A DNA stretch of 48,036 nucleotides from JALOAT01 sp041677345 (lineage in GTDB: Bacteria > Pseudomonadota > Gammaproteobacteria > Thiohalomonadales > Thiohalomonadaceae). A program made the translations under genes and the position numbers. The stretch lies in NCBI GenBank assembly GCA_041677345.1, contig JBAYQE010000012.1, positions 1 to 48,036 of the forward strand. The letters run 5' to 3'. Shown here in pieces: positions 31,276 to 39,495 of this stretch (positions are counted from its first letter, which is position 1; each line of letters starts with the position of its first letter). The notes under the pieces are model-generated. The model ran no database searches. It worked only from the letters and a program-made list of their open reading frames with translations, and was not told the origin of the DNA.

Positions 31276-31304
31276 GTCACGTAGGCGCTGCGCGCCAACG
31301 TGCC
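31276..31304. repeat. REP-like hairpin with one stem mismatch
   Basis: GTCACGT (31276-31282) faces ACGTGCC (31298-31304), one mismatch from ACGTGAC, with the family loop containing CGCTGCGCG. It lies just beyond the 3' end of the DUF2802 gene. Confidence 0.55.
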
Positions 31305-31323
31305 CTACGACTCCAGAACACCC

Positions 31324-31719
31324 TCAACGCGTTTTTTCGCCCTCGATCCGGTTCATCATCACCAGCAACTCCGCCTCCCCCCGCGAGATACCGCAGATGT
31401 CCATGAGCTCTTCCACACCCGCACCCTTGCGCAGCAGTTTGCTGGCCTGCTCGTAGGACCTCGCATCCGGGTCGTCGTGCTGTTCCTGGCGCAACCCCAG
31501 TTCGTCCTGCCGTTTGGCGATGTGGCGCAGTCCCTGCTCGGCAAGCGACAACCGCTGACCGACGCTCATGGCGGCGCTGCCCAGGGAGCGCACGTCGCCC
31601 AGCACGGTTTCCAGGCGTGCACGCTCGGTACGGGACTGCTTCAGCAACCTGAAGGCCAGCAGCAGCGCCCAAAGCGCGATGGCGAGCGCCGCCAGTGAAA
31701 GGGTCAGTTCCATGCTCAT
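31324..31719 (-). CDS. DUF2802 family membrane-anchored protein
   Basis: A 131-aa protein with one N-terminal transmembrane helix (about 4-25), a coiled-coil region (TERARLETVLGDVRSLGSAAMSVGQRL) and a C-terminal helical domain (EQASKLLRKGAGVEELMDICGISRGEAELLVMM) typical of DUF2802, which looks like a helix-turn-helix. In Pseudomonas the homologue follows cheW at the end of the flagellar cluster, as here. Function unknown. It overlaps the upstream 62-aa gene by ATGA (31716-31719), which supports both starts. Confidence 0.85.
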   Translation of the reverse strand: MSMELTLSLAALAIALWALLLAFRLLKQSRTERARLETVLGDVRSLGSAAMSVGQRLSLAEQGLRHIAKRQDELGLRQEQHDDPDARSYEQASKLLRKGAGVEELMDICGISRGEAELLVMMNRIEGEKTR

Positions 31720-31904
31720 GCGTATTCGTCGATATGTCCGTCGGCCGGCGGTCTGTCGGGGGGATGGGATGGCGGTTCCGGCGTGTCCCGCTTTTCACGC
31801 TTGCCCGCGTCCTGCCCCTGCTCTTCGCGCCTGCGGCGCGCCTCGTCCTCATGCGGCTCGGGCCAGATGGGTTTTCCCGGTGTGACGCGTCCGACGTCCG
31901 GCAT
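31716..31904 (-). CDS. Small charged protein between cheW and DUF2802 gene
   Basis: A 62-codon frame, rich in Pro, Glu, Asp and Arg, probably unstructured, with no transmembrane helix. It starts 4 nt after the cheW stop and overlaps the DUF2802 start by ATGA, so it is locked into the operon by position. No family is recognised. The tight placement is the main reason to accept it; sequence composition alone would not be convincing. Confidence 0.6.
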   Translation of the reverse strand: MPDVGRVTPGKPIWPEPHEDEARRRREEQGQDAGKREKRDTPEPPSHPPDRPPADGHIDEYA

Positions 31905-31908
31905 GGGA

Positions 31909-32388
31909 CTACTCCAGGCTGAACAGCCGGGCGTGATCGATGAGGATGGTGAGTTCCTCGCCCTGATGGCTCACACCCTGAATGAATTTTGCGCTCTCGT
32001 CGTTGCCGACGTTCGGGGCCAACTCGATTTCCGTCGGCAGAATGTTCATCACCTCGGCCACGCTATCCACCACCATGCCGACCACCTGCTCGCCGTCCTC
32101 GATGATGACGATGCGTGTCGCCTCGTCCATGTCCCGTGGCTGCAGCCCGAAGCGTTGACGCGCATCGATCACCGTCACCACATTGCCGCGCAGGTTGATG
32201 ATGCCGAGCACAAAACCAGGGGCACCGGGCACCGGTGCAATCTCGGTAATCTTGAGCACCTCGCGCACCTGCATCACGTTGATGCCGTATTTCTCGGCAT
32301 CGAGACGGAAGGTGACGAAGCGGCCGGCATCGTGTGCGGCCCTGGTTTCGGTGGCCATCGCCGACGGTTGTTCCGCGACCCTATTCAT
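31909..32388 (-). CDS. cheW: Chemotaxis coupling protein CheW
   Basis: A 159-aa adaptor linking chemoreceptors to CheA in polar arrays. The CheW fold begins at about residue 25 (RFVTFRLDAEKYGINVMQVREVLKITEIAPVPGAP) and includes GIINLRGNVVTVIDARQRFGL and VVDSVAEVMNI. I chose the ATG at 32388, which overlaps the ParP stop by ATGA (32385-32388); the frame extends upstream to 32487 without similarity. Confidence 0.96.
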   Translation of the reverse strand: MNRVAEQPSAMATETRAAHDAGRFVTFRLDAEKYGINVMQVREVLKITEIAPVPGAPGFVLGIINLRGNVVTVIDARQRFGLQPRDMDEATRIVIIEDGEQVVGMVVDSVAEVMNILPTEIELAPNVGNDESAKFIQGVSHQGEELTILIDHARLFSLE

Positions 32389-33086
32389 GACAGTTCTCCC
32401 GTACCTTCTTCGGACCACGCCAGCCCCGCATGGGACACGCCGGCCGCCAGCAGGCGTGCGAAGGCGGCCGGTTCGATGATGGCGCACATATGCTGGATCA
32501 CCGTGCCTGCCAGCCAGCTGCGTGACGTGCGCGAGGTGCGCCAGCGCACCTGATCGGGTTCCAGGGTGATCACCTCCGCTACGTCGTCGCAGGCCAGGCC
32601 CCAGTCACCTTCGCCGATGAAGACGATGCGCGTGGACCGCTCCGCCGCCGTGGTGCTCAGGCGCGCACGCCGTTCCTGGGGCAGCACCAGCAGCGCCGTG
32701 TCCACCACGGGTACGCTGCGCCCGCGGTAGCGCACCAGGCCGAGAAACCAGTCCACATGGCGCGGCAGCGGCGTCACGGGCGAAGCCGCCCATTCCTGCA
32801 CGCCGGAAAGCTCCGCCAGCGGCACCGCAAGCGTGAGCCCGGCGGTGCGAAACAGCATGGCCTGGAAGCGCCGGCGTCCCCAATCCGGCGGCGGTGCGGC
32901 CTCCTGGGACGCAGGCGCCGTGGCCACGGTACTCGCCGGCGCCGGTGTATCCCGTGCGGGCGCTGCGGGTGCCGGTACCGGTGGCGATGGCTCAGCAACC
33001 GATTCCGGCACCTCGCGCAGCAGTGCTTCGAGATAGAGATCGAGTGCCTGGCGCTCATCCACCAGGGTGGGGGCGGGTCTGCTCAC
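32385..33086 (-). CDS. parP: ParP-like CheW-domain protein
   Basis: A 233-aa protein with a Pro/Ala-rich N-terminus (about 1-90) and a C-terminal CheW-like domain (FRTAGLTLAVPLAELSGVQEW, VRYRGRSVPVVDTALLVLP). In Vibrio, ParP binds CheA and ParC and holds the chemosensory array at the cell pole. The identification rests on its position between parC-like and cheW, as in Pseudomonas PA1462-1464 and Vibrio, and on the CheW-like C-terminus. Overlaps both neighbours by ATGA. Confidence 0.85.
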   Translation of the reverse strand: MSRPAPTLVDERQALDLYLEALLREVPESVAEPSPPVPAPAAPARDTPAPASTVATAPASQEAAPPPDWGRRRFQAMLFRTAGLTLAVPLAELSGVQEWAASPVTPLPRHVDWFLGLVRYRGRSVPVVDTALLVLPQERRARLSTTAAERSTRIVFIGEGDWGLACDDVAEVITLEPDQVRWRTSRTSRSWLAGTVIQHMCAIIEPAAFARLLAAGVSHAGLAWSEEGTGELS

Positions 33087-33871
33087 GAGCCTGTCCTCAC
33101 CAATGCATCGCCTCCGGCGAACAACTGGTTGACCAGCGCGGTATAGGCGATGACCCCGCGCGCCTGCGGATTGACGTAATTCAGCGGTGCGCCGTGCTGG
33201 CTGGCCTCACGGAATTGTGTGTCCAGCGGGATAACCGTCTTTGCCAGCACGTCGGGGAAGCGATCGCGCAGTGCCGTGAGGCTTTCCAGCGAGGACTGCA
33301 CGCGTCGGTCGAACATGGTGGGAACCACCAGATAGGGCAGTGGACGCTTGCGCGCACGCAGAATCATGCCCAGGGTGTGCAACATGCGTTCGAGGCCCTT
33401 CATGGCAAGGAATTCGGTTTGCACCGGAATGAGCAACGCGTGGCTGGCGGCGAGCGCGTTGACCATGAGCACCCCCAGCACGGGCGGGCAATCCACGAAC
33501 ACCACGTCGAACCGCTGTGTGCACTGCGCCAGGGCGCGCGCCAATACCAAACCCATGCCTTCGCGCGCACCGAGCTGGCGGTCCAGGGTGGCCAGAGCGC
33601 TGGATGCAGGCAGCAGGTGCAAGTTTGCAAAGCGTGTGGGACGCACCACGCCCGTCGGGTTCGGGTGCGGTGCGCTCTGGAACAGTGAGTACACGCTGTG
33701 ATCCAGCGTGTCCGGATCAAAACCGAAATAGGTGGTGAGGGAACCGTGCGGATCCAGGTCCACCATGAGGGTGCGATAGCCGCGCTGGGACAGCAGCCCG
33801 GCGAGGGTCACCGCGGTGGTGGTCTTGCCCACGCCGCCTTTCTGGTTGGCAACGGCGAACACCCGCATCAC
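33083..33871 (-). CDS. parC: ParA-family ATPase ParC (polar localisation of chemotaxis arrays)
   Basis: A 262-aa ParA/MinD-like ATPase. The deviant Walker A is at the N-terminus (VANQKGGVGKTTTAVTLAGL), with LMVDLDPHGSLTTYFG (Walker A') and VFVDCPPVLG (Walker B). In Vibrio and Pseudomonas this protein directs chemotaxis arrays to the pole with ParP. It is not a chromosome/plasmid partition ParA, since no parB or parS is present and it sits inside the che operon. It overlaps motD and parP by ATGA. Confidence 0.9.
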   Translation of the reverse strand: MMRVFAVANQKGGVGKTTTAVTLAGLLSQRGYRTLMVDLDPHGSLTTYFGFDPDTLDHSVYSLFQSAPHPNPTGVVRPTRFANLHLLPASSALATLDRQLGAREGMGLVLARALAQCTQRFDVVFVDCPPVLGVLMVNALAASHALLIPVQTEFLAMKGLERMLHTLGMILRARKRPLPYLVVPTMFDRRVQSSLESLTALRDRFPDVLAKTVIPLDTQFREASQHGAPLNYVNPQARGVIAYTALVNQLFAGGDALVRTGS

Positions 33872-34647
33872 TGTCCCCCGCTGCGCACGATTTCCAGCAG
33901 CCGACGCGAATCCTTGTCGGCCAGCACCACCACCAGCACACGGCGGTTACGGTTGCGGCCGCTCGCGGTGGCATTGTCGGCCACCGGCCGGTATTCACCG
34001 AAACCCACGGCCGCCATGTTCTCCGGCTTCACCCCCTGATTCATGAACACGTGCACCACGCTGGCCGCGCGCGCGGCCGAGAGCTCCCAGTTGGACGGGT
34101 AGGCATAGGTATTGATGGGGACGTTGTCCGTAAAGCCTTCCACCTGGATCGGGTTGGGATATTTCTTCAATACGTTGGCCACCCGCTGCAGGATGGGGAT
34201 GGCCGTGTCCTCCAGTTCCGCACTGCCGCTCTCGAACAGGAAAGAGGTGTTGAGCTCCAGTTCCACCCAGAAATCCTCGCGCCGCACGCTCACCATCTCA
34301 TCCTCGATGAAGGGCACCATGGCCTGCTCGAAATCGGCAGCGATCTGCACCAGTTGCTCGATGGGATTATCCGGCAGGTCGCCCACCCGGTGTTCCATGG
34401 GCTCGATGATCCTCGGCCTGCCGGAAAGGCCGTCGTCCCCCACCTGAATCGGCTGTGCGCTCTTGGGCGTGGTGTTGAAGGCGTTGATGAGGGTGTCGGA
34501 CAACACGCGGTATTTGCCCTCGTTCACCGACGAGATGGCGTACATGACAACAAAAAAGGCAAACAGCAGGGTGACGAAGTCCGCATAGGACACCATCCAC
34601 CGTTCCAGGTTGTCGTGCTCCTCGTGGCATTTCCGCTTGCGCGCCAT
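33868..34647 (-). CDS. motD: Flagellar stator subunit MotD (MotB family)
   Basis: A 259-aa stator protein with one N-terminal transmembrane helix (about 18-40, VSYADFVTLLFAFFVVMYA), in which Asp23 is the ion-binding aspartate (Asp32 in E. coli MotB), and a periplasmic OmpA/MotB peptidoglycan-binding domain (about 120-255, VEGFTDNVPINTYAYPSNWELSAARAASV). I chose the ATG at 34647 (MARKRKCHEEHDNLERW), 7 nt after the motC stop. It pairs with MotC as the second, MotCD-type stator known from Pseudomonas. The ion used cannot be deduced. Confidence 0.94.
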   Translation of the reverse strand: MARKRKCHEEHDNLERWMVSYADFVTLLFAFFVVMYAISSVNEGKYRVLSDTLINAFNTTPKSAQPIQVGDDGLSGRPRIIEPMEHRVGDLPDNPIEQLVQIAADFEQAMVPFIEDEMVSVRREDFWVELELNTSFLFESGSAELEDTAIPILQRVANVLKKYPNPIQVEGFTDNVPINTYAYPSNWELSAARAASVVHVFMNQGVKPENMAAVGFGEYRPVADNATASGRNRNRRVLVVVLADKDSRRLLEIVRSGGQ

Positions 34648-34654
34648 GGCGGCC

Positions 34655-35395
34655 TCAGTGCAGGAAGCCCTGCAGCTTGGTTTCGATGTTGCGCGGGTTC
34701 TCGCCTTCCGCAATGGACACGATGCCCTCGATCATCATGTAGCGGAACTGCGCCTGGGCGCGGATGGCGCTGCGCAGCTTGTTGGCCAACGGGATGTACA
34801 GCAGGTTGGCAAGTCCCACGCCGTAGATGGTGGCTACGAAGGCCACGGCGATACCGTGGCCCAGACGGCTCGGATCCGAGAGGTTGTTCATCACCTGGAT
34901 GAGCCCCATGACCGCACCGAGAATGCCGATGGTGGGACTGTAACCACCCATGCTCTCGAACACCTTGGCCGCAGCCAGATCGCTCTGCTCGCGGGTCTCC
35001 ACCTCGACCTCGAGGATGGCGCGCATCACCTGCGGCTCACTGCCGTCCACCAGCAGTTGCAGGCCTTTGCGCGCGAAGGGGTCGGCCTCGGTCTCGGAGA
35101 TGGACTCAAGGCCCAAGAGGCCTTCCTTGCGAGCGGTGTTGCTCCACTCGATGATCCTGTCGATGGCCTCGTCGGCGGCAATGCGTGGCGGGCGGATAGC
35201 CCACGTGAGCATGCGCAGGCCGCGCATGAAGGTGGTGAGCGGTGACTGCAGCATCACCGCCCCCAGGGTGCCGCCGAGCACGATGAGCGCCGCCGGCGCA
35301 TTCACCAGTGCGCTGGCGCTGCCACCTTCCAGATACTGGCCGCCCAGGATGGCACCAAAACCGAGGAGGAGACCGAGGATGGTGAGGATGTCCAT
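34655..35395 (-). CDS. motC: Flagellar stator subunit MotC (MotA family)
   Basis: A 246-aa inner-membrane protein with four transmembrane segments and the cytoplasmic loop that contacts FliG (RKEGLLGLE). FESMGGYSPTIGILGAVMGLIQVMNNL is the conserved membrane motif. I chose the ATG at 35395 (MDILTILGL, as in Pseudomonas MotC); a GTG at 35401 overlaps the cheB stop and would add two residues. It forms a stator with MotD. Confidence 0.95.
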   Translation of the reverse strand: MDILTILGLLLGFGAILGGQYLEGGSASALVNAPAALIVLGGTLGAVMLQSPLTTFMRGLRMLTWAIRPPRIAADEAIDRIIEWSNTARKEGLLGLESISETEADPFARKGLQLLVDGSEPQVMRAILEVEVETREQSDLAAAKVFESMGGYSPTIGILGAVMGLIQVMNNLSDPSRLGHGIAVAFVATIYGVGLANLLYIPLANKLRSAIRAQAQFRYMMIEGIVSIAEGENPRNIETKLQGFLH

Positions 35396-35397
35396 GT

Positions 35398-36468
35398 TCA
35401 CTGAACCCGTTGCGTGAGGGCCGTGCCGATGTCATGCAGGGCAAGCACCTGGTCGGCGAGACCCGCATCCACCACCGCCGCGGGCATGCCGTAGACGACG
35501 CAGGTGGCCTCATTCTGCGCCCACACCGTCGAGCCACCCTGCTTAAGCAGGCGTGCGCCCTCACGACCGTCCGCGCCCATGCCGGTGAGCACCACGGCGA
35601 GTACCTGGCCCGGGAACACACGAGCCAGTGAGGTGAACGTGGTGTCGACGGAGGGTTTGTAGGTCTGCCCCGGCACGCTCTCGGTGATGCGGATGAAGGC
35701 GCGGCCGGCGCGTTGCTCCACCACCATCTGCTTGCCGCCCGGTGCGAGCAGGGCCACGCCCGCCTCGAGGAGATCACCGTCCGCCGCTTCCTTCACCTTG
35801 ATGGCACACTGCTGGTCGAGGCGCTGGGCGAAGGCCGGTGTAAAGGAACCCGGCATGTGCTGGATGAGCACCAACGGCAGCGGGAAATTTCCAGGTAACC
35901 GGGTGAGCACTTCCTGCAGCGCCACCGGCCCGCCGGTGGACGTGCCGATGGCCACGATTCTGCAATGGCTGCGGCGCGCCGCCACGGCGCCCGTTGGCGT
36001 GAAGCCATGTGGCTTTGTCGCGACCGCCGCCGCGGCCGAAACCGCCTGGGGCCGCACGGTCTGGTGTCTGCGACCCGAGCCGATGGCGTACACACGCTGG
36101 CAGAGCTGGCGTTTGGCCTCGTCCCTGTCGCGCGAGATGTCTTCGAATTTCTTGGGCAGGTAATCCACGGCGCCGGCGTCGAGTGCGTCGAGCGTGGCCT
36201 TGGCGCCATCGGTGGTAAGCGACGAGAACATCAGGATGGGGGTTGGATTCACCGCCATGATGCGGCGCACCGCCGTAATGCCGTCCATCACCGGCATCTC
36301 GATATCCATGGTGATCACGTCCGGCTTCAGCTGTGCAGTCATCTCCACCGCCTGGGCGCCGTCCTCCGCCGCGCCGACAACCTGCAAGCGCGCATCGGAA
36401 TTCAGCATCTCCGTCACCCGCCGACGGAAAAAGCCCGAATCATCGACCACTAAAACGCGGATAGCCAT
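35398..36468 (-). CDS. cheB: Chemotaxis response regulator / protein-glutamate methylesterase CheB
   Basis: A 356-aa two-domain protein. The N-terminal receiver carries acidic Asp9/Asp10 and phospho-acceptor Asp55 (VITMDIEMP). A variable linker follows, and the C-terminal methylesterase has the catalytic triad motifs IGTSTGGPVALQ (Ser), LIQHMPGSFTPAFAQRLD (His) and GMGADGREG (Asp). It resets chemoreceptor methylation and amidation. It starts 125 bp after cheA, with a repeat element in the gap. Confidence 0.96.
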   Translation of the reverse strand: MAIRVLVVDDSGFFRRRVTEMLNSDARLQVVGAAEDGAQAVEMTAQLKPDVITMDIEMPVMDGITAVRRIMAVNPTPILMFSSLTTDGAKATLDALDAGAVDYLPKKFEDISRDRDEAKRQLCQRVYAIGSGRRHQTVRPQAVSAAAAVATKPHGFTPTGAVAARRSHCRIVAIGTSTGGPVALQEVLTRLPGNFPLPLVLIQHMPGSFTPAFAQRLDQQCAIKVKEAADGDLLEAGVALLAPGGKQMVVEQRAGRAFIRITESVPGQTYKPSVDTTFTSLARVFPGQVLAVVLTGMGADGREGARLLKQGGSTVWAQNEATCVVYGMPAAVVDAGLADQVLALHDIGTALTQRVQ

Positions 36469-36489
36469 CCGTCATCCTTCCGAAAAAAG

Positions 36490-36570
36490 ACGCAGAGGAC
36501 GCAAAGGCCGCAAAGGGTCTCCGGCGCTTGGATACCTTTGCGTTCCTGGCGTCCTTTGCGCCTTTGCGTT
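36490..36570. repeat. 9-bp-period inverted element between cheA and cheB
   Basis: The left arm is ACGCAGAGG-ACGCAAAGG in succession followed by CCGCAAAGG (36490-36516, exact 9-bp period). The right arm (36535-36570) carries the complement of CGCAAAGG three times plus one variant. It fills almost the entire 125-bp spacer inside the operon. Confidence 0.75.
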
Positions 36571-36593
36571 GGGCTGTTTCTTCATGTTGTCTT

Positions 36594-38720
36594 TCACCGT
36601 CGGCGCTGGCCGTAGGCCTTGAGCAGGCTGGGCACGTCAATGATGAGTGCGATGCGGCCATCGCCGGTGATGGTGGCGCCGGCCAGGCCAGGCGTACCGT
36701 GCAGGAGCGCGCCCAGGGGCTTGATGACCACTTCCTCCTGGCCGATGAGTTCATCCACCACGAAACCCACTTGCTGGTTGCCCACGTGCACCATGACCAC
36801 ATGCCCGGAGGTGGGCAGCGGATCGTGCGCGGCGGATTTCACCAGCCAGCGGGTGAGATAGAACAGCGGCAGCGCCTTCTCGCGCACCACCACCACGCGC
36901 TGACCGTCGACGATATTCGTCTTCGTGAGATCGAGATGGAAGATTTCGCTTACGCTGGGCAACGGCAAGGCGAAGGTCTGGCCCTGCAGCTTCACCATGA
37001 GCGTGGGCATGATGGCCAGCGTCAGCGGTACCTTGATGACAACCCGTGTGCCCTCGCCGAGCTTCGAGTCCACATCCACGGTACCGTTGAGTTGGGCGAT
37101 ACGGGTCTTCACCACGTCCATGCCCACACCGCGGCCCGACACGTCGGAGGCCTGTGCCTTGGTGGAGAATCCGGCGGCGAAAATGAGGTGATAGCATTCC
37201 CTGGCATCGAGACGCGCCGCGGCTTCGGCGTCCATCATGCCCTTCTCCACCGCCTTGCGCCGCAGCACCTCGGCATCCATGCCGGCACCGTCGTCCTCGA
37301 TGAGCAGCAGGATGTGATCACCCTCCTGCTGTGCGGACAGGCGTAGCGTGCCGGTACGGGACTTGCCCGCCTGCTCACGCTTCGCCGGCTCCTCAATACC
37401 GTGGTCCACCGCATTGCGCACCAGGTGCACCAGCGGATCGGCAAGGGCTTCCACCAGATTCTTGTCCAGGTCGGTGTCCTCACCCTCGAGGACCAGATTG
37501 ACCTCTTTCTTCAGGTTGCGGGCGAGGTCGCGCACCACGCGCGGAAAGCGCCCGAATACCTTCTTGATGGGCTGCATGCGCGTCTTCATGACTGCCGCCT
37601 GCAGGTCCCCCGTGACCACGTCCAGGTTGGCCACCGTCTTGGCCACGTCCTCGCGGCCCTGGCCTTCACCGTGGGCCAAGGAGGCCAGGCGGTTGCGCAC
37701 CAGCACCAGTTCACCCACAAGATTCATGATGTCGTCGAGGCGCTTGGTATCGACCCGGACCGTGGTCTCCTGTTGGGCGTGCTCGCCACCCTTCTTGTCT
37801 TCGTCGCTGCCTGCGCGCCTGGCGGCCACTGCAGGTGCAGGTGCACTCGCTGGCACAACCGGTGCCTGCGACACCACAGCCTCGGTGGTCTTCGGCACGC
37901 CCGTGAACTTGCCCTTGCCGTGCAGCTGATCGAGCAGGGCCTCGAATTCCTCCTCCGTGATGTCGTCGCTGGGAGGGACCGCCTGCACGGGTGCTGCGGC
38001 GGGCACTGCGTCGATGTCCTTCGGTATCCCAGTGAACTTGCCCTTGCCGTGCAACTGGTCGAGCAGTGCCTCGAATTCCTCTTCGGTGATCTCGTCGTCG
38101 CCCGTGGGCGTCGGCGCTGCTAGCGGCGCCATCTGCGCCGCAGGCTCCCCCGCCGCAGGTGCTTCCAGGGCGTCGAGCAGTGCTTCGAATTCCTCGTCGG
38201 TAATGTCGCCGGCGACGATGGCCTCCGCGGCATCGGCTGCCGGCACCACGTTGTCAGCGGTCCCCGGGCGCTCGGCCGTGGCCGCGGCGGGGCCCACCGC
38301 AGCAGGAGACGCGGCAGGGGGTACGGCGTCATCAGGATGATTGAGCCCTTCCAGTGTCTCCAGCAGCCCGCTATCGGCCGGTGCCGGCTCCTCACCGGCA
38401 CGCAGGTCGTCGAACTGCGCATTCAGCACGTCCAGGACGGGCAGCATGGCGTCCATGAGTTGGGGCGTGACAGCCTTCTGACCATTGCGCAGCAGGTTGA
38501 ATACGTCCTCGGCGCGATGGCAGACCTCCACCAGTGGCGCCAGATTCAGGAAGCCCGCGCCACCCTTGATGGTGTGGAAGCCGCGAAACACTGCATTGAG
38601 CAGTTCGTGGTCGTCCGGACGCTGCTCCAGATCCACCAGTTGCTCGTTGAGCTTCTCGAGAATTTCCGTGGCTTCGACCAGGAAGTCCTGGAGGATCTCG
38701 TCGTCTGTGTCCAAGGGCAT
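36594..38720 (-). CDS. cheA: Chemotaxis histidine kinase CheA with FliM-like motifs in linker
   Basis: A 708-aa kinase. The P1 Hpt domain (1-~125) has phospho-His49 (FRGFHTIKGGAGF). A low-complexity Pro/Ala linker (about 130-310) contains three copies of D/E-I-T-x-E-E-F-E-A-L-L-D at residues 172-183, 210-221 and 253-264. Then come the dimerisation domain (~320-380), the ATPase domain (HLVRNAVDHGIEEP, DDGAGMD, GRGVGMDVV) and the CheW-like P5 domain. A canonical P2 domain is not visible; the repeated motif may replace it as CheY-docking site. I chose the ATG at 38720; the longer frame to 38822 overlaps cheZ. Confidence 0.96.
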   Translation of the reverse strand: MPLDTDDEILQDFLVEATEILEKLNEQLVDLEQRPDDHELLNAVFRGFHTIKGGAGFLNLAPLVEVCHRAEDVFNLLRNGQKAVTPQLMDAMLPVLDVLNAQFDDLRAGEEPAPADSGLLETLEGLNHPDDAVPPAASPAAVGPAAATAERPGTADNVVPAADAAEAIVAGDITDEEFEALLDALEAPAAGEPAAQMAPLAAPTPTGDDEITEEEFEALLDQLHGKGKFTGIPKDIDAVPAAAPVQAVPPSDDITEEEFEALLDQLHGKGKFTGVPKTTEAVVSQAPVVPASAPAPAVAARRAGSDEDKKGGEHAQQETTVRVDTKRLDDIMNLVGELVLVRNRLASLAHGEGQGREDVAKTVANLDVVTGDLQAAVMKTRMQPIKKVFGRFPRVVRDLARNLKKEVNLVLEGEDTDLDKNLVEALADPLVHLVRNAVDHGIEEPAKREQAGKSRTGTLRLSAQQEGDHILLLIEDDGAGMDAEVLRRKAVEKGMMDAEAAARLDARECYHLIFAAGFSTKAQASDVSGRGVGMDVVKTRIAQLNGTVDVDSKLGEGTRVVIKVPLTLAIMPTLMVKLQGQTFALPLPSVSEIFHLDLTKTNIVDGQRVVVVREKALPLFYLTRWLVKSAAHDPLPTSGHVVMVHVGNQQVGFVVDELIGQEEVVIKPLGALLHGTPGLAGATITGDGRIALIIDVPSLLKAYGQRRR

Positions 38721-38730
38721 GGCTCTATCT

Positions 38731-39474
38731 TCAGAAACCGAGACTTGAGAGCAAGTCGTCCACTTCGTCCTGACCGGATACGGTACCGGTATCCAGGCCC
38801 GGTATCGCAGGACCATGTACATCGGCAGCGGACACCTGCCTGGCTTCCTTGGCAGGCTGCGCCAGCTTCTGGCCCGAGATACGCACCAGTTCCACCAGAT
38901 TGCGCTCCAGTTCCTCTACCAACGTGATTACACGGCGGATGATCTGTCCCGTGAGGTCCTGGAATCCCTGGGCCATGAGTACGTCCTGAAGGTTGGCACG
39001 CAAGCGCTGCAGATCATCGCCGGCTTCGCCAAGGAAGGCCTCCAGGTCGCGCGACAGGTTGCGAAAGGCCGGTGCATCCATTTCGCGGCGTGTGAAACAC
39101 GCCCACTGCTCGCGCAGCTGGCTGACACGGGACTCCAACGCCTCGCAGGCGGGCAGTGAATCCTCGATGGCATTGAGGGTGCGGTTGGCGGCCTGCTCGG
39201 TCATGGAAATCACATAAGACAGGCGGTCACGCGCATCCGGGATCTCGTTCTGTGCGATGTCGGCCAGACGTGAATCCAGGCGGAAGTTGTTCAATGAGTC
39301 GTGGAAATCCCGGGTCAGCCTGCCCAGTTCGCGAAACAGGCTGTCCTCGCGCAGGTGCACGATTTCGTCGAGCAGGCGAGCGGTTTCCGCTTCGTCGCCC
39401 TGCTTCATGTGGCGCAGCATTTCGCGCGCACGACTGACGTAGTCCTCGTGCAGTACGCTCAAGTCATTGCTCAT
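38731..39474 (-). CDS. cheZ: Protein phosphatase CheZ
   Basis: A 247-aa phosphatase for CheY-P. The catalytic segment FQDLTGQIIRRV contains the Gln that attacks (Gln147 in E. coli), within a long four-helix bundle. The C-terminal tail ends GQDEVDDLLSSLGF, the CheY-binding helix. The gene lies 21 nt after cheY and 10 nt before cheA. Confidence 0.95.
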   Translation of the reverse strand: MSNDLSVLHEDYVSRAREMLRHMKQGDEAETARLLDEIVHLREDSLFRELGRLTRDFHDSLNNFRLDSRLADIAQNEIPDARDRLSYVISMTEQAANRTLNAIEDSLPACEALESRVSQLREQWACFTRREMDAPAFRNLSRDLEAFLGEAGDDLQRLRANLQDVLMAQGFQDLTGQIIRRVITLVEELERNLVELVRISGQKLAQPAKEARQVSAADVHGPAIPGLDTGTVSGQDEVDDLLSSLGF

Positions 39475-39495
39475 GTAACCGCTCCCGTGCGAGGC

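Larger units (their letters stand above)
30774..31323. other. Repeat-filled intergenic region (no gene)
   Basis: This 550-bp space between converging genes holds several repeat types and no supported gene: a left-arm-like 9-bp-word sequence (30794-30822, CGCGAATGAACGCAAAGG), an inverted pair of REP-like hairpins (30956-31033), GGCGC-GAA-GCGCC (31050-31062) with a second GCGC-GAA-GCGC near 31250, a long hairpin at 31175-31210, and another REP-like copy at 31276-31304. Confidence 0.75.

Noticed and set aside
31103..31456. Plus-strand frame including FGSFSLAWQRKG
   Set aside because: Produced by the GGTTCC hairpin repeat; the same spurious peptide arises wherever that repeat occurs.
33083..33871. 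Chromosome or plasmid partition ParA, implying a replication origin nearby
   Set aside because: It lies in overlapping order with motD, parP and cheW, and there is no ParB or parS-like site.
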